Shown in pieces: positions 52,538 through 61,717 of a stretch of DNA of 64,000 bases. The notes beneath the pieces were generated by a model that saw nothing but the letters and a program-made list of their open reading frames with translations, made no database searches and was not told the origin of the DNA. Origin of the DNA: Lachnospiraceae bacterium (GTDB taxonomy: Bacteria > Bacillota > Clostridia > Lachnospirales > Lachnospiraceae); contig JAMPGL010000005.1 in NCBI GenBank assembly GCA_023663945.1, positions 1 through 64,000 on the forward strand. Direction: 5' to 3'. A program made the position numbers and the translations under genes. Positions within the stretch are counted from its first letter, which is position 1. Every line of letters starts with the position of its first letter.

Positions 52538-53614
52538 ATGAAAGATGGGGAGAAGATAAAGGTTTTGATGATTGGACCGGATCGGAGCGTCCACGGTGGG
52601 ATTTCCGGAGTGGTAAATAATCTTTATGAAGCAGGGCTTGCGGAAAAGGTGGATTTGACCTATATCGGCACGATGGTGGATGGTTCGAAAATCCGCAAGC
52701 TGCTTAAGGCAGCAGGGGCATATGTCCGGTTCTGCGTTAGGCTGCCAAGAATCCAGATTGTCCATGTTAATATGGCATCGGATGTAAGCTATTATAGGAA
52801 ATCCATATTTATTAGGACGGCGTATCGGTTTCATAAAAAGATCATTATCCATCAGCATGGAGGAGATTTTGAGACTTTTTATGATAAAGAATTGAATCCT
52901 AAATTGAGGAAAAAGGTTGACCGGGTGCTGAATATGGGAGACGTTTTCTTAGTTCTGGCACCCATATGGAAGGACTTTTTCAGCCATATGGTAGATGCCG
53001 GAAAGATTGTCGTCTTTCCAGATGGCATCTTTATACCGAAGCCTTTTGAAAAACAGTATGGGCAGCGTAAGATCCTCTTTTTGGGAAGGTTATGTAAGGA
53101 AAAGGGGCTGTGGGAACTGTTGCAGACAATGCCGGCACTGAAGGAACAATATCCTGATGTGAAAGTTTATTTTGGGGGAATCTGGGAAGATGAGGAACTC
53201 AAGAAAGCAATAGGAAAATATGGGGATACAGTGGAGTGGCTTGGATGGATTAGTGGGGAGGAGAAACAAAAGTATTTAAGAGAATGCGATATTTTTGTTC
53301 TGCCATCCTATTTTGAAGGGCAGTCTTTATCCCTTTTAGAGGCGATGGCATCTTATTGTGCTGTAGTGGCATCAGAAACAGGGGGGATTCCGCAGATGGT
53401 CACGGAGGGGGAGACTGGGATCTTTGCCAAGCCGAAAGACGCCGCTTCCTTGCAAGAGGGATTGCTGCGAGTTTTAGGCGATAAAGATTTGTGCAGGGAA
53501 TTAGGGCAAAATGCGCGCCGAAAGATAGAATCAGAATTTGATATTTCTTCAAGTGTGGAAAAGCTGCTTGAAATTTATGAAAGGATAGTTGGAAGAAAAG
53601 TAGAAAGAGATTAG
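52538..53614 (+). CDS. Glycosyltransferase family 4
   Basis: This 358-residue GT-B enzyme begins IKVLMIGPDRSVHGGISGVVNNL and has a donor domain with KILFLGRLCKEKGLWELL and PSYFEGQSLSLLEAMASYCAVVAS. It follows the initiating transferase closely, so it may add the second sugar of unit 2. The HGGISGVVNN start is common to such capsule transferases. GAAAGGG lies about a dozen bases before the ATG. The donor is unknown. Confidence 0.8.
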   Translation: MKDGEKIKVLMIGPDRSVHGGISGVVNNLYEAGLAEKVDLTYIGTMVDGSKIRKLLKAAGAYVRFCVRLPRIQIVHVNMASDVSYYRKSIFIRTAYRFHKKIIIHQHGGDFETFYDKELNPKLRKKVDRVLNMGDVFLVLAPIWKDFFSHMVDAGKIVVFPDGIFIPKPFEKQYGQRKILFLGRLCKEKGLWELLQTMPALKEQYPDVKVYFGGIWEDEELKKAIGKYGDTVEWLGWISGEEKQKYLRECDIFVLPSYFEGQSLSLLEAMASYCAVVASETGGIPQMVTEGETGIFAKPKDAASLQEGLLRVLGDKDLCRELGQNARRKIESEFDISSSVEKLLEIYERIVGRKVERD

Positions 53615-53620
53615 GATTAT

Positions 53621-54691
53621 ATGGAGGAACTATTGGATCAAGAAAGAACTTTAAAGGCAGAAAAACCTAAGATTAGCATTGTAGTGCCGGTATATAATGT
53701 AGAAGATTATTTATCAAGCGGTGTAGAAAGTTTGTTGAGACAGACTTATAAGAATCTGGAAATTATATTGGTCAATGATGGGTCGAAGGATCAAAGCGGC
53801 AGAATTTGTGACGAACTAGGCAGAAAGGATAGCAGGGTTCGGGTCATTCATAAAGCGAATGAAGGGGTCACGTCCACTTGGACGAAAGGGGCACTGGCAT
53901 CCACCGGGGAATACTTGTGCTTTATGGACAGTGATGATTGGGTAGATGCTGAGATGATTGAGGATATGGAAGCCCATCTTTCTGGAACAAAAAAGGAAAT
54001 TGTCACCTGTGATTATGTGATAGAAGGGGGAAAAAGGGGAAAGCAGTATTCTTGGCAGGGGCTGCCGCCGGGAGAATACACTGGAGAACAATTGCGGGAG
54101 AAGGTAAGGTATCACATTCTTGGGGAAGAAAACAGATGTATCACTTTTTCTCGTTGCATGAAGCTGTATACAAGGGAACTAGTCATTGAAAACCTGAAGT
54201 TTTGCCATAGGGATGTGAGAGTGGGGGACGATTCCCTGATAGTAATACCGGCCGTGCTGGACAGTGAGAGGATTGTGGTGCTCGACCATAAGGCTTATTA
54301 CCATTACCGCTATGTGGAAAATTCTATTGTACATGGGTATGATAAAAATATGTTCCATAATATGCAGCTATTAAAAGCCGCTACCAGCAGGATTGTGGAA
54401 GAAAAATATCTGCCTGAGGAAAAGAAAATAATGAGGAAGCGGGTGGGGCAGGAATATATCCTGATGCTTCTTTTGGTGCTGAAAAATGAAGCCAGAGGTA
54501 ATCCGAAAGGCTATAGGGCAAATATCAGCAGAATTTGTAAACTGCCGGAAACCAGACAGGCGGTGAAATCCTATCCGGTGGAAATGAAAGAAGTTTCCAA
54601 TCGGTTACTTTATGCGGTACTAAAACATCCGAATAATCTGATGATCAGTATTTTGCGTCTTGCAATGATTTTGTATTATGCGGGCGGCTGA
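53621..54691 (+). CDS. Glycosyltransferase family 2
   Basis: This 356-residue GT-A enzyme has ISIVVPVYNVEDYLSSGVESLL, LVNDGSKDQS, then NEGVTSTWTKGALAS and the DxD site FMDSDDWVDAEM. The usual GLSxARN stretch of the family reads GVTSTWTKG, a notable change near the acceptor or donor pocket. A helical C-terminal region follows, without membrane segments. It lies six bases after the GT4 gene. Donor and linkage are unknown. Confidence 0.8.
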   Translation: MEELLDQERTLKAEKPKISIVVPVYNVEDYLSSGVESLLRQTYKNLEIILVNDGSKDQSGRICDELGRKDSRVRVIHKANEGVTSTWTKGALASTGEYLCFMDSDDWVDAEMIEDMEAHLSGTKKEIVTCDYVIEGGKRGKQYSWQGLPPGEYTGEQLREKVRYHILGEENRCITFSRCMKLYTRELVIENLKFCHRDVRVGDDSLIVIPAVLDSERIVVLDHKAYYHYRYVENSIVHGYDKNMFHNMQLLKAATSRIVEEKYLPEEKKIMRKRVGQEYILMLLLVLKNEARGNPKGYRANISRICKLPETRQAVKSYPVEMKEVSNRLLYAVLKHPNNLMISILRLAMILYYAGG

Positions 54692-54748
54692 TTCTTAGAG
54701 AGTTTTGTAACCAAGGCAGAAGAAGTGGAAGCATGGGGAAATAGAAGA

Positions 54749-55915
54749 ATGAAAAGTGATGAAATTGTATTATATATGCATGCAGGCAGTGACAATCACG
54801 GATGTGAGGCGATTGCCAATACGCTGATCAAGATGCTTCCGAAACCGGCGGCGCTGATTTCCAGCAGGAAGGCTGAGGATGAAAAGTATTCGCTGCCTGC
54901 ACTTTGCAAGGAGATTATTCAGGAAAATGCCATAGAAAAAAATGTGTTGATTCATACTTGGTACTATCTTTGGAGAAAGATTTTTAAAGATCCGGAATGT
55001 TACATGCGCTATCGGTATCGTAAATTTTGTGGAAAAAACATGCGCAGGGTAAATATTTCTATTGGCGGAGATAATTACTGCTATAAAAATATGATAGAAC
55101 GGCTGGTCATGAGCAACCGGATGTTTCACCATGGCGGCGCGAAGACAGTTCTTTATGGATGCTCCATTGAACCGGAGATTTTGAAATCAAAGGAAATTGT
55201 CGAGGATATGAGGCGTTATGACATGATTGTAGCGCGGGAAAGCATCACTTATGAAGCGCTGAGGGCAGCAGGGATTGAAGAAAATGTCTTTTTATGTCCG
55301 GATCCGGCATTTTTATTAGAAACGGAATATCTTCCATTGCCTGCTGATTGGCGGGAAGGTAAAATGGTGGGGATTAATTTGAGTCCTATGGTCATGGATA
55401 ATGAAAAAAGACCCGGAATTACCATGGAAAGCTATAAGGCGTTAGTCAATCATATTCTGAAAAATACTGATTTCGGAGTGGCGTTGATTCCTCATGTGGT
55501 ATGGACTGGCGGAGACGATAGAGGACCCTTAAATGAACTATATGAGATGTTTAAGGGCACAGGGAGAATCGTGCAAATCCAGGATGCATCAGCATTGCAG
55601 TTGAAAGGCTATATCAGCCGGTGCAGAATGTTTATTGGAGCCAGAACTCATGCGACGATTGCTGCGTATTCCTCTGCTGTGCCTACGCTGGTGATAGGGT
55701 ATTCCGTCAAGGCGCGGGGAATCGCAAAGGATTTATTCGGAACGGATGAAAAGTATGTGCTTCCGGTACAACGTATTCAAAATGAGGAAGAACTGATAGA
55801 ACATTTTGAATGGCTGCGAAACCGGGAGAAAGAAATTAGCGGTCATTTGCAGAAGGTAATGCCGGAATACAAAAAGCGTGCTGTCGAAGGCGGTAAGCTG
55901 CTTGAAAAAATCTGA
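54749..55915 (+). CDS. Polysaccharide pyruvyltransferase-family protein
   Basis: This 388-residue protein belongs to the polysaccharide pyruvyltransferase (CsaB/ExoV-like) family, which transfers pyruvate from phosphoenolpyruvate to form a ketal on a sugar. It has an N-terminal MHAGSDNHGCEAIANTL block, NISIGGDNYCY, FLCPDPAFLL and the diagnostic SRCRMFIGARTHATIAAYSS followed by LVIGYSVKARGIAKDLFG. Pyruvylated secondary cell wall glycans anchor S-layer proteins in Gram-positives, but some family members have other roles. The start is uncertain between a GTG at 54725 and the ATG at 54749; neither has a strong ribosome site, and the ATG fits the family better. Confidence 0.78.
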   Translation: MKSDEIVLYMHAGSDNHGCEAIANTLIKMLPKPAALISSRKAEDEKYSLPALCKEIIQENAIEKNVLIHTWYYLWRKIFKDPECYMRYRYRKFCGKNMRRVNISIGGDNYCYKNMIERLVMSNRMFHHGGAKTVLYGCSIEPEILKSKEIVEDMRRYDMIVARESITYEALRAAGIEENVFLCPDPAFLLETEYLPLPADWREGKMVGINLSPMVMDNEKRPGITMESYKALVNHILKNTDFGVALIPHVVWTGGDDRGPLNELYEMFKGTGRIVQIQDASALQLKGYISRCRMFIGARTHATIAAYSSAVPTLVIGYSVKARGIAKDLFGTDEKYVLPVQRIQNEEELIEHFEWLRNREKEISGHLQKVMPEYKKRAVEGGKLLEKI

Positions 55916-55955
55916 ATGGAACATAAGTGACCGGTTAGTGGGAGAGTGGCAGAAG

Positions 55956-56933
55956 ATGACGAAAAATAAGGTCAGTGTGATCATACCTGTATATAATGGC
56001 ATGAAATGGATAGAAGAGTGCTTAGAAAGCGTTCGCACTCAGTCATGGAGCAATTTTGAAATTATTGTGCTGGATGATCATTCTACAGATGGAACCATAG
56101 AAATTGTCCAGAGGATGGCAGAGAAAGATGCCAGAATACGGTTAATTTTAAGAAATGACAGAGGAGTTTCCGGTGCACGCAATGAGGGAATTGCCCAGAG
56201 TGATGGAGAATATATCACTTTTTTAGATGCAGACGATAAGCTTGCTCCCAAGATGTTAGAGATCTTGATTGGATATTTAAAAGAAGAAAACAGCGATATA
56301 ATTTCTGGCGGATATTATAAATTAGCAGAAAATGTGCCGGTAAAAGAAGAAATAAAGAAAGAATATGAAATAAAGACGGTTGACAGAGAACATTATTTAT
56401 CGGATTATTTATTACATCAGCATACGCATTGCTGGGGAGTTATTTATAAAAGCAGTGTGCTTAAAAATACCGCTTTTAGGGAAGATTTGAGTATTGGCGA
56501 GGATATGATGTTTCTGATGGAGCTTTTACCCAAACTGTCCAGGGTGACGATTACAGATTATAAAGGCTATTATTATAGAGTGAATCAAGGAGGGGCAACT
56601 TTAAGACCTTTTGTTCCTTCTTACATGGACGAGATTAAGAGCTGGCAATTGGCAAGTGAGATAATAGGGCAGACTTATCCGCGGCATGTGTCTCAGGTAG
56701 AAGGCATCAAAGCGGTTTCGGCTATGCTGGTTGTGGGCAAAATTGCACAGCTTTCAGGACGGGAAAGGAAACAGTATCGAGACTATATAACGGAATGCCG
56801 GATAGTCGTAAAGGAAGCATTAAAGGTGCAGGGAGCTAAGGAGAATCTGCCTTCCGGATACGGAATTAAGACAAAATTGTTTTTGAAATGTCCGGAGATT
56901 TACTTATGTTTGTATCACATTTGGAAAAAATAG
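55956..56933 (+). CDS. Glycosyltransferase family 2
   Basis: This 325-residue GT-A enzyme has VSVIIPVYNGMKWIEECLESV, LDDHSTDGT, GVSGARNEGIAQS and FLDADDKLAPKML as the DxD region. The start at 55956 fits the family N terminus and has GGGAG about eleven bases upstream. A longer frame from 55878 would overlap the pyruvyltransferase-family gene and add 26 unrelated residues. The C-terminal third is helical and without membrane segments. Confidence 0.8.
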   Translation: MTKNKVSVIIPVYNGMKWIEECLESVRTQSWSNFEIIVLDDHSTDGTIEIVQRMAEKDARIRLILRNDRGVSGARNEGIAQSDGEYITFLDADDKLAPKMLEILIGYLKEENSDIISGGYYKLAENVPVKEEIKKEYEIKTVDREHYLSDYLLHQHTHCWGVIYKSSVLKNTAFREDLSIGEDMMFLMELLPKLSRVTITDYKGYYYRVNQGGATLRPFVPSYMDEIKSWQLASEIIGQTYPRHVSQVEGIKAVSAMLVVGKIAQLSGRERKQYRDYITECRIVVKEALKVQGAKENLPSGYGIKTKLFLKCPEIYLCLYHIWKK

Positions 56934-56947
56934 GAGGAGGTATGGTA

Positions 56948-58006
56948 ATGTTAGAATTGGTAAAAGAAGCTGAATATGAATTACTTAACTATCCGAAATA
57001 TGGTTTGGGTTATTATTTTAGAAGAGTAGGAAAAAGATTAACAGGAAGAGCAGTGGAGCCGGTTGATAAGATCAATTGGCCTACTGGGCTGCTTGCAGAA
57101 GGATTGATTAATTTTTACCAGAAAAACAAAAACTCGGATGAAGCAAGGATTATTATCGATCACCTTAAAAAGTATTATGATAGATGGATTCGGGCAGGGC
57201 ACAAGCTTCATTATGTAGATGATGCTGTCAGTGGTATGACGCTGATTGATCTGCATCAGATTACTGGTGATGAAAAATATAAAAAGGCAGCAGAGAATAT
57301 GCTGAATTTTTTGGAGCATCACGAGAGAGACGAGGCAGGAAGTTTTTTTTACAGACCAAAGCAGGAAAATGGGTATATTTTTGCGGATATGGTAGGGATG
57401 GTATGTCCATTCCTGTGTAAATATGGAAGTACATACGGCGACAGCCGTGCAACCAATCTTGCAATGGTGCAGATTCAGAACTTTATCAGATATGGCATGG
57501 ATGCAAAAACGGGGCTGCCTTATCATGGGTATCAGTATAAGAGCAGCGTTAAATATGGTATTATTGGCTGGGGACGGGCAGTGGGCTGGCTGATGCTTGG
57601 CATGTCAGGCACTTTGGCATATATTGATGAACATACCTCCGGATACGAGGAGATTAAGCAAACATATCGAAGGCTTGTAGACAAGGTGGAAGCATATCAG
57701 CTGGAAGGAGGGCTTTATAGCTGGCAGCTTGGAGTGAAAGACGGTCCGGTAGATACTTCTGCTACGGGGATGATTTTGTATTCGATTGCACAATCCCTTG
57801 AAAATAAAGTTCTCATTGGCATTCACAAGTCACGTATGGTGAGAGGACGTGATGCACTGCTAGGCTCTGTCAAAGATGGAAAGGTTTATGGAGCATTGTC
57901 GGAGTGTCAGGGATTCAGCATGCATCCGCAGGTTTATGATGCTTACCCGTGGTCGTTAGGACCGGCGTTATCGCTGTTTGCGTTGACGGAAGAGGAGGAA
58001 AAGTAA
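56948..58006 (+). CDS. GH105/GH88-like six-hairpin glycoside hydrolase
   Basis: This 352-residue protein resembles unsaturated glucuronyl/rhamnogalacturonyl hydrolases (GH88/GH105, YteR-like) with an alpha/alpha six-hairpin fold. Visible elements are INWPTGLLAEGLINFY, YVDDAVSGMTLIDLHQITGD, IFADMVGMVCPFL with a candidate catalytic aspartate, GWGRAVGWLMLGM and a closing DAYPWSLGPAL. It lacks a signal peptide and so acts in the cytoplasm. Hydrolases of this kind normally degrade uronate oligosaccharides and are unexpected among biosynthetic genes. The ATG at 56948 has GGAGGAGG seven bases upstream. Confidence 0.7.
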   Translation: MLELVKEAEYELLNYPKYGLGYYFRRVGKRLTGRAVEPVDKINWPTGLLAEGLINFYQKNKNSDEARIIIDHLKKYYDRWIRAGHKLHYVDDAVSGMTLIDLHQITGDEKYKKAAENMLNFLEHHERDEAGSFFYRPKQENGYIFADMVGMVCPFLCKYGSTYGDSRATNLAMVQIQNFIRYGMDAKTGLPYHGYQYKSSVKYGIIGWGRAVGWLMLGMSGTLAYIDEHTSGYEEIKQTYRRLVDKVEAYQLEGGLYSWQLGVKDGPVDTSATGMILYSIAQSLENKVLIGIHKSRMVRGRDALLGSVKDGKVYGALSECQGFSMHPQVYDAYPWSLGPALSLFALTEEEEK

Positions 58007-58007
58007 A

Positions 58008-59531
58008 ATGGCTGTTTTAAAAAAGATAACATACAAAAAAATAGCTGTTTCTTTGTTGATAGTATTTATGATAACATTGTTACCCATTTTATATTGTTCT
58101 TTTTTTGATTATGCAACTGGAGATGATTTGTGGGAAGGCGCGGCAGCATATAGGGTTTTAGCAAACCACGGAACTGTAAAAGATTTTTTTGGGGCTGTAT
58201 TTGAAATGGCAAAAATTGACTACTTAGGATGGGAGGGGAACTGGTCGTCTATCATTTTGTGGTGTTTAGAGCCGAGTATTTGGGGTGAAAAAGTTTATTG
58301 TATAACGCCGTGGATTGCACTGATTGCTTTATGTGGAGGAACATTATATTTTTTAAATTATTATCTGAAAAAATATATGAAATGTGATAATCTTTTTTTG
58401 ATAATTGTGTTTTTGATAATTAGTTTTTTTTCTATACAATATATGCCATATCCGCGAAGCGGGATTTTTTGGTATACGGGAATGATTAACTATGTAGTTC
58501 CTTATGGGCTTTGTTTGGCATCATTTGTATGGATGGATAAGTATATTACAGATGGAAAGAAAAGATATTTATTGTTGATAACGCTGGTTTTTACATATCT
58601 TGGCGGTGCAGGATATATGCCTGTTGTACTGGCATTTGAAGGAACAATTCTATTTTTATTAGGATATTTATTTGATACCTCAAGAAGAGAAAGGCTATTC
58701 TGGCTTTTAGTACCATTATTGCTTTTGATAATAGGGTTTGTTATCAGTGCAATCTCTCCGGGGAATGCGGCTAGAGGAGGGGAAAGCTATTACTTTAGTG
58801 TGGAAAAGGTCTTTATCACAATTATAGAGAGCATAAAACAAGGCTTTTTGGGGGGAATTAAGTGGTTTATAACAATAAGACCGTTGTTTTTGACAGTGCC
58901 TCTTTTAATGATAACGGTATGGGAGCAAATTGACCTTACAAAAGTAGAAATAAAATTTCGTTTTCCAGTGTTGGTACTTGGTTTGTTGTTTTTGATTTCT
59001 TGTTCCGTTTATGCCCCGGGTATTTATGCCCAGACAGAAGTTTCAGGCGGGGTGCCGGACAGCATCTACTTTGTTTTTTTATTAATGTATGTTTTAGGAA
59101 TAATTTATCTGACATGTTGGCTGAAAAAGATTTTTATGGATAAGGGAAATATTGTATTTAGAAAAGAACAAGAAGAAAAGCTCCGGGGATTCATTTCTCT
59201 CGGCGTAATTCTATTTTGTCTTGTTTTTGGAAGGCATCTAATTGGCAATATGACTAGCTATACTTGTGTCGCCTTTATCAAATCGGGGCAGTTAAAAGAT
59301 TTTGAGTATCAGATGCAGGAACGTTTAAAAATATTGCATAACCCTGAAATAGAGAATGTTGTGCTGCCAGAAATGAATGATAAGCAGGGACCGTTTATGC
59401 ATTTCCCAATCACGGCAGATCCTAGTGCATATACGAATATGGCTACAGCTAGGTTTTATGGAAAAGAGTCAGTGGTTGCAATTCCGAGAACAGAATATTA
59501 TGATATTTATGGGCACCCGGAAAAACGGTGA
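58008..59531 (+). CDS. DUF6056-like multi-pass membrane protein, GT-C-like
   Basis: This 507-residue protein has about 11 membrane segments and a small C-terminal outer domain. The first outer loop carries YATGDDLWEG with D39-D40, and later blocks GIFWYTGMINYVVPYG and SAISPGNAARGG match the DUF6056 pattern. It is Ile/Phe/Leu-rich and noticeably AT-rich. Like the protein at 44955 it may be a GT-C-type transferase acting outside the membrane. It starts two bases after the hydrolase stop, with GGAGG about ten bases upstream. Confidence 0.6.
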   Translation: MAVLKKITYKKIAVSLLIVFMITLLPILYCSFFDYATGDDLWEGAAAYRVLANHGTVKDFFGAVFEMAKIDYLGWEGNWSSIILWCLEPSIWGEKVYCITPWIALIALCGGTLYFLNYYLKKYMKCDNLFLIIVFLIISFFSIQYMPYPRSGIFWYTGMINYVVPYGLCLASFVWMDKYITDGKKRYLLLITLVFTYLGGAGYMPVVLAFEGTILFLLGYLFDTSRRERLFWLLVPLLLLIIGFVISAISPGNAARGGESYYFSVEKVFITIIESIKQGFLGGIKWFITIRPLFLTVPLLMITVWEQIDLTKVEIKFRFPVLVLGLLFLISCSVYAPGIYAQTEVSGGVPDSIYFVFLLMYVLGIIYLTCWLKKIFMDKGNIVFRKEQEEKLRGFISLGVILFCLVFGRHLIGNMTSYTCVAFIKSGQLKDFEYQMQERLKILHNPEIENVVLPEMNDKQGPFMHFPITADPSAYTNMATARFYGKESVVAIPRTEYYDIYGHPEKR

Positions 59532-59564
59532 TAGCTGAGGGATTATATAAGGAAGGAATGGCAG

Positions 59565-60464
59565 ATGATCATTGTACAAGCAGCCGGAGGCTTAGGAAAC
59601 CAGTTACAGCAATATGCTTTATATAGGAAATTTGTCAGGCTTGGAAAGGAAGCAAGGCTGGATATTTCATGGTTTTTATTCAAAGAGCGGAGAGGGAAAG
59701 TGCTGGCTGAAAGGGAACTGGAACTTGATTATTTTGACCGGCTGATTTATGAGACCTGCACAGAAGAAGAAAAGGTAAATTTGATTGGAAAAGATGGATT
59801 TTCCGGTAAATTGAAAAGAAAACTGATGCCGGGCAGCATCCACTGGTTTCATGAGAGTAAAATTTATCATCCGGAAATTTTTGAGTTTGAGGACATGTAC
59901 CTTTCCGGTTATTTTGCCTGTGAGAAATACTATGCGGATATTTTATATGACCTGCGGGAAAAGATACAGTTTCCCCCAAGCAAAAATCCCTTAAACAGGG
60001 AAATAGCGGAAGAAATGCAAGGATGCAATTCAGTCAGTGTGCATATCCGGCGGGGGGATTATTTAGACCCTGAAAATACCGCTATGTTTGGAAATATCTG
60101 TACCCCGGCGTATTACCGGAAAGCACTTGAAATTATGAAAGAAAAAATACCGGATGCCCGTTTTTACTTGTTTTCGGATGATATTTCTTATGTTAAAAGA
60201 GAATTTTCAGGGGATGAGTACATGGTGGTGGATATCAATCATGGTAAGGACAGCTTTTATGATATGTGGCTGATGAGCAGGTGTAAGCATAATATTTGTG
60301 CCAATTCAACGTTTAGTTTTTGGGGAGCCCGGCTGAATGCTAACGAGGATAAGGTGATGATCCGGCCTACGATTCACAAGAATAGCCAGACTTACGTGAA
60401 GGAAGAGATGGAAGATTTATGGAGAGGGTGGAGATTTATCAGTCCTTTAGGAAAATTGGGATAG
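59565..60464 (+). CDS. GT11 alpha-1,2-fucosyltransferase-like glycosyltransferase
   Basis: This 299-residue GT11 protein has AAGGLGNQLQQYALYRK at the N terminus, a canonical donor motif H160-I-R162-R163-G-D165-Y and C-terminal NICANSTFSFWGARL. It would transfer fucose or a similar sugar from a GDP donor. It is more distant from the tandem pair at 42-44 kb than those are from each other. GGAAGGAATGG before the ATG supports the start. It lies between a DUF6056-like gene and the probable polymerase. Confidence 0.85.
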   Translation: MIIVQAAGGLGNQLQQYALYRKFVRLGKEARLDISWFLFKERRGKVLAERELELDYFDRLIYETCTEEEKVNLIGKDGFSGKLKRKLMPGSIHWFHESKIYHPEIFEFEDMYLSGYFACEKYYADILYDLREKIQFPPSKNPLNREIAEEMQGCNSVSVHIRRGDYLDPENTAMFGNICTPAYYRKALEIMKEKIPDARFYLFSDDISYVKREFSGDEYMVVDINHGKDSFYDMWLMSRCKHNICANSTFSFWGARLNANEDKVMIRPTIHKNSQTYVKEEMEDLWRGWRFISPLGKLG

Positions 60465-60474
60465 GGTAGTTGAT

Positions 60475-61716
60475 ATGTTGTTTGACAGAAAATCAAAAGA
60501 AAAGAAAGATTGGGCATATATAATTGCAAATGCCAGTTTTTATGCTGCAATCCTGATTGAAGTGTTGATTGTCATTGTGGATAAAAGTAATTATACCAAT
60601 CCGATTGAGGGGAGATTGTTTCAGCTTACATTTGTTCTGTGCTTTGTGAAGGTTTGCCTGACAAGATATACTTTTAAGGAGTATGGAGCGATTTTTCTTT
60701 TTGGTGTGATTGGGGCGATTTCTTATTTTATGACTGGAAGGAATGAACTTCTTCGGTTAGTAATGTTGATTGCCGCATGTAAAGACGTGGATATGGGAAA
60801 ATGTTTGAAAATGATTTTTTGGCTGACACTTGCAGGGTGTCTTGGAATTATTTTTCTGTCGTTAACAGGGATTTACGGGGAGGTTCTGCTCATCAAAGAT
60901 TTTGGAAGAGGCGGAGTCGAGACCAGATATACGTTAGGAATGGGACACCCTAACGCACTACATTGTATGGTTTGGGCGTTGACAGCACTGGGATTGTATC
61001 TATATGGGAATGGAATAAAGTGGTATCATTATTTAGGAATTCTTGCAGTCAATTTTGGCGCTTTTCTTTTGTCCGGTTCAAGAACCAGCCTGTTAGTGGG
61101 CGTTTTCACGATTGCATTGTCGTTTTTTGCCAGTGAAAAACAATCGGAGAGATTAAAAAAGATCAGTGCATGGATAGGCGGGCTTACTGTAGTGGGCAGT
61201 GTTATTATTTCTATTGTTTTTGCGGCAAATGCATACAGGGTGTATAATTATGATTGGCACCGCTATGAAGAAAATCCTGATAAAATTACTGAGCTGTTTG
61301 TGAAGCTGAATAATGGATTAAATGGGAGAATCCGGGTTTTGACAGAAACAGATAATTGGGAAGGAAGCATCAGCAGCTGGAGCCTGTTCTCCAGTCCAAG
61401 CGCAGACCGATATTTTGATTTGGGCTGGGTGCGGCTGTTTTACTGGTATGGAATCATTCCGGCGAGTATCTGCATCGTTGTTTTATTTTTACTTGTTATT
61501 TATTGTTACCGGAAGAAACAGTATCTGGCGATTGCTTTGATTGCCGCTTTTTTCTTATATACGGTTGTGGAAGCCCATGGAATTTCGGATTATCTGGCAA
61601 GAAACTATATGATATTCCTTGTCGGCCGGTATTGGTGTCAGATGATTTCAGGGAAATCTGAGAAAGAGGGCTTCTTTTTTGAAATATGGAAATGGAAATC
61701 CCAAAAAGGAAGATGA
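60475..61716 (+). CDS. Wzy-like polysaccharide polymerase
   Basis: This 413-residue protein has about ten membrane segments and an outer loop (about 255-320) before the last segments. TRYTLGMGHPNALHCMVWAL and LSGSRTSLLVGVF are typical of Wzy/EpsG-type polymerases in Gram-positive capsule loci. It would join repeat units flipped by the ABC transporter of unit 2. The start follows the GT11 gene by ten bases. Assignment rests on topology, these motifs and context; Wzy proteins share little sequence. Confidence 0.72.
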   Translation: MLFDRKSKEKKDWAYIIANASFYAAILIEVLIVIVDKSNYTNPIEGRLFQLTFVLCFVKVCLTRYTFKEYGAIFLFGVIGAISYFMTGRNELLRLVMLIAACKDVDMGKCLKMIFWLTLAGCLGIIFLSLTGIYGEVLLIKDFGRGGVETRYTLGMGHPNALHCMVWALTALGLYLYGNGIKWYHYLGILAVNFGAFLLSGSRTSLLVGVFTIALSFFASEKQSERLKKISAWIGGLTVVGSVIISIVFAANAYRVYNYDWHRYEENPDKITELFVKLNNGLNGRIRVLTETDNWEGSISSWSLFSSPSADRYFDLGWVRLFYWYGIIPASICIVVLFLLVIYCYRKKQYLAIALIAAFFLYTVVEAHGISDYLARNYMIFLVGRYWCQMISGKSEKEGFFFEIWKWKSQKGR

Positions 61717-61717
61717 C

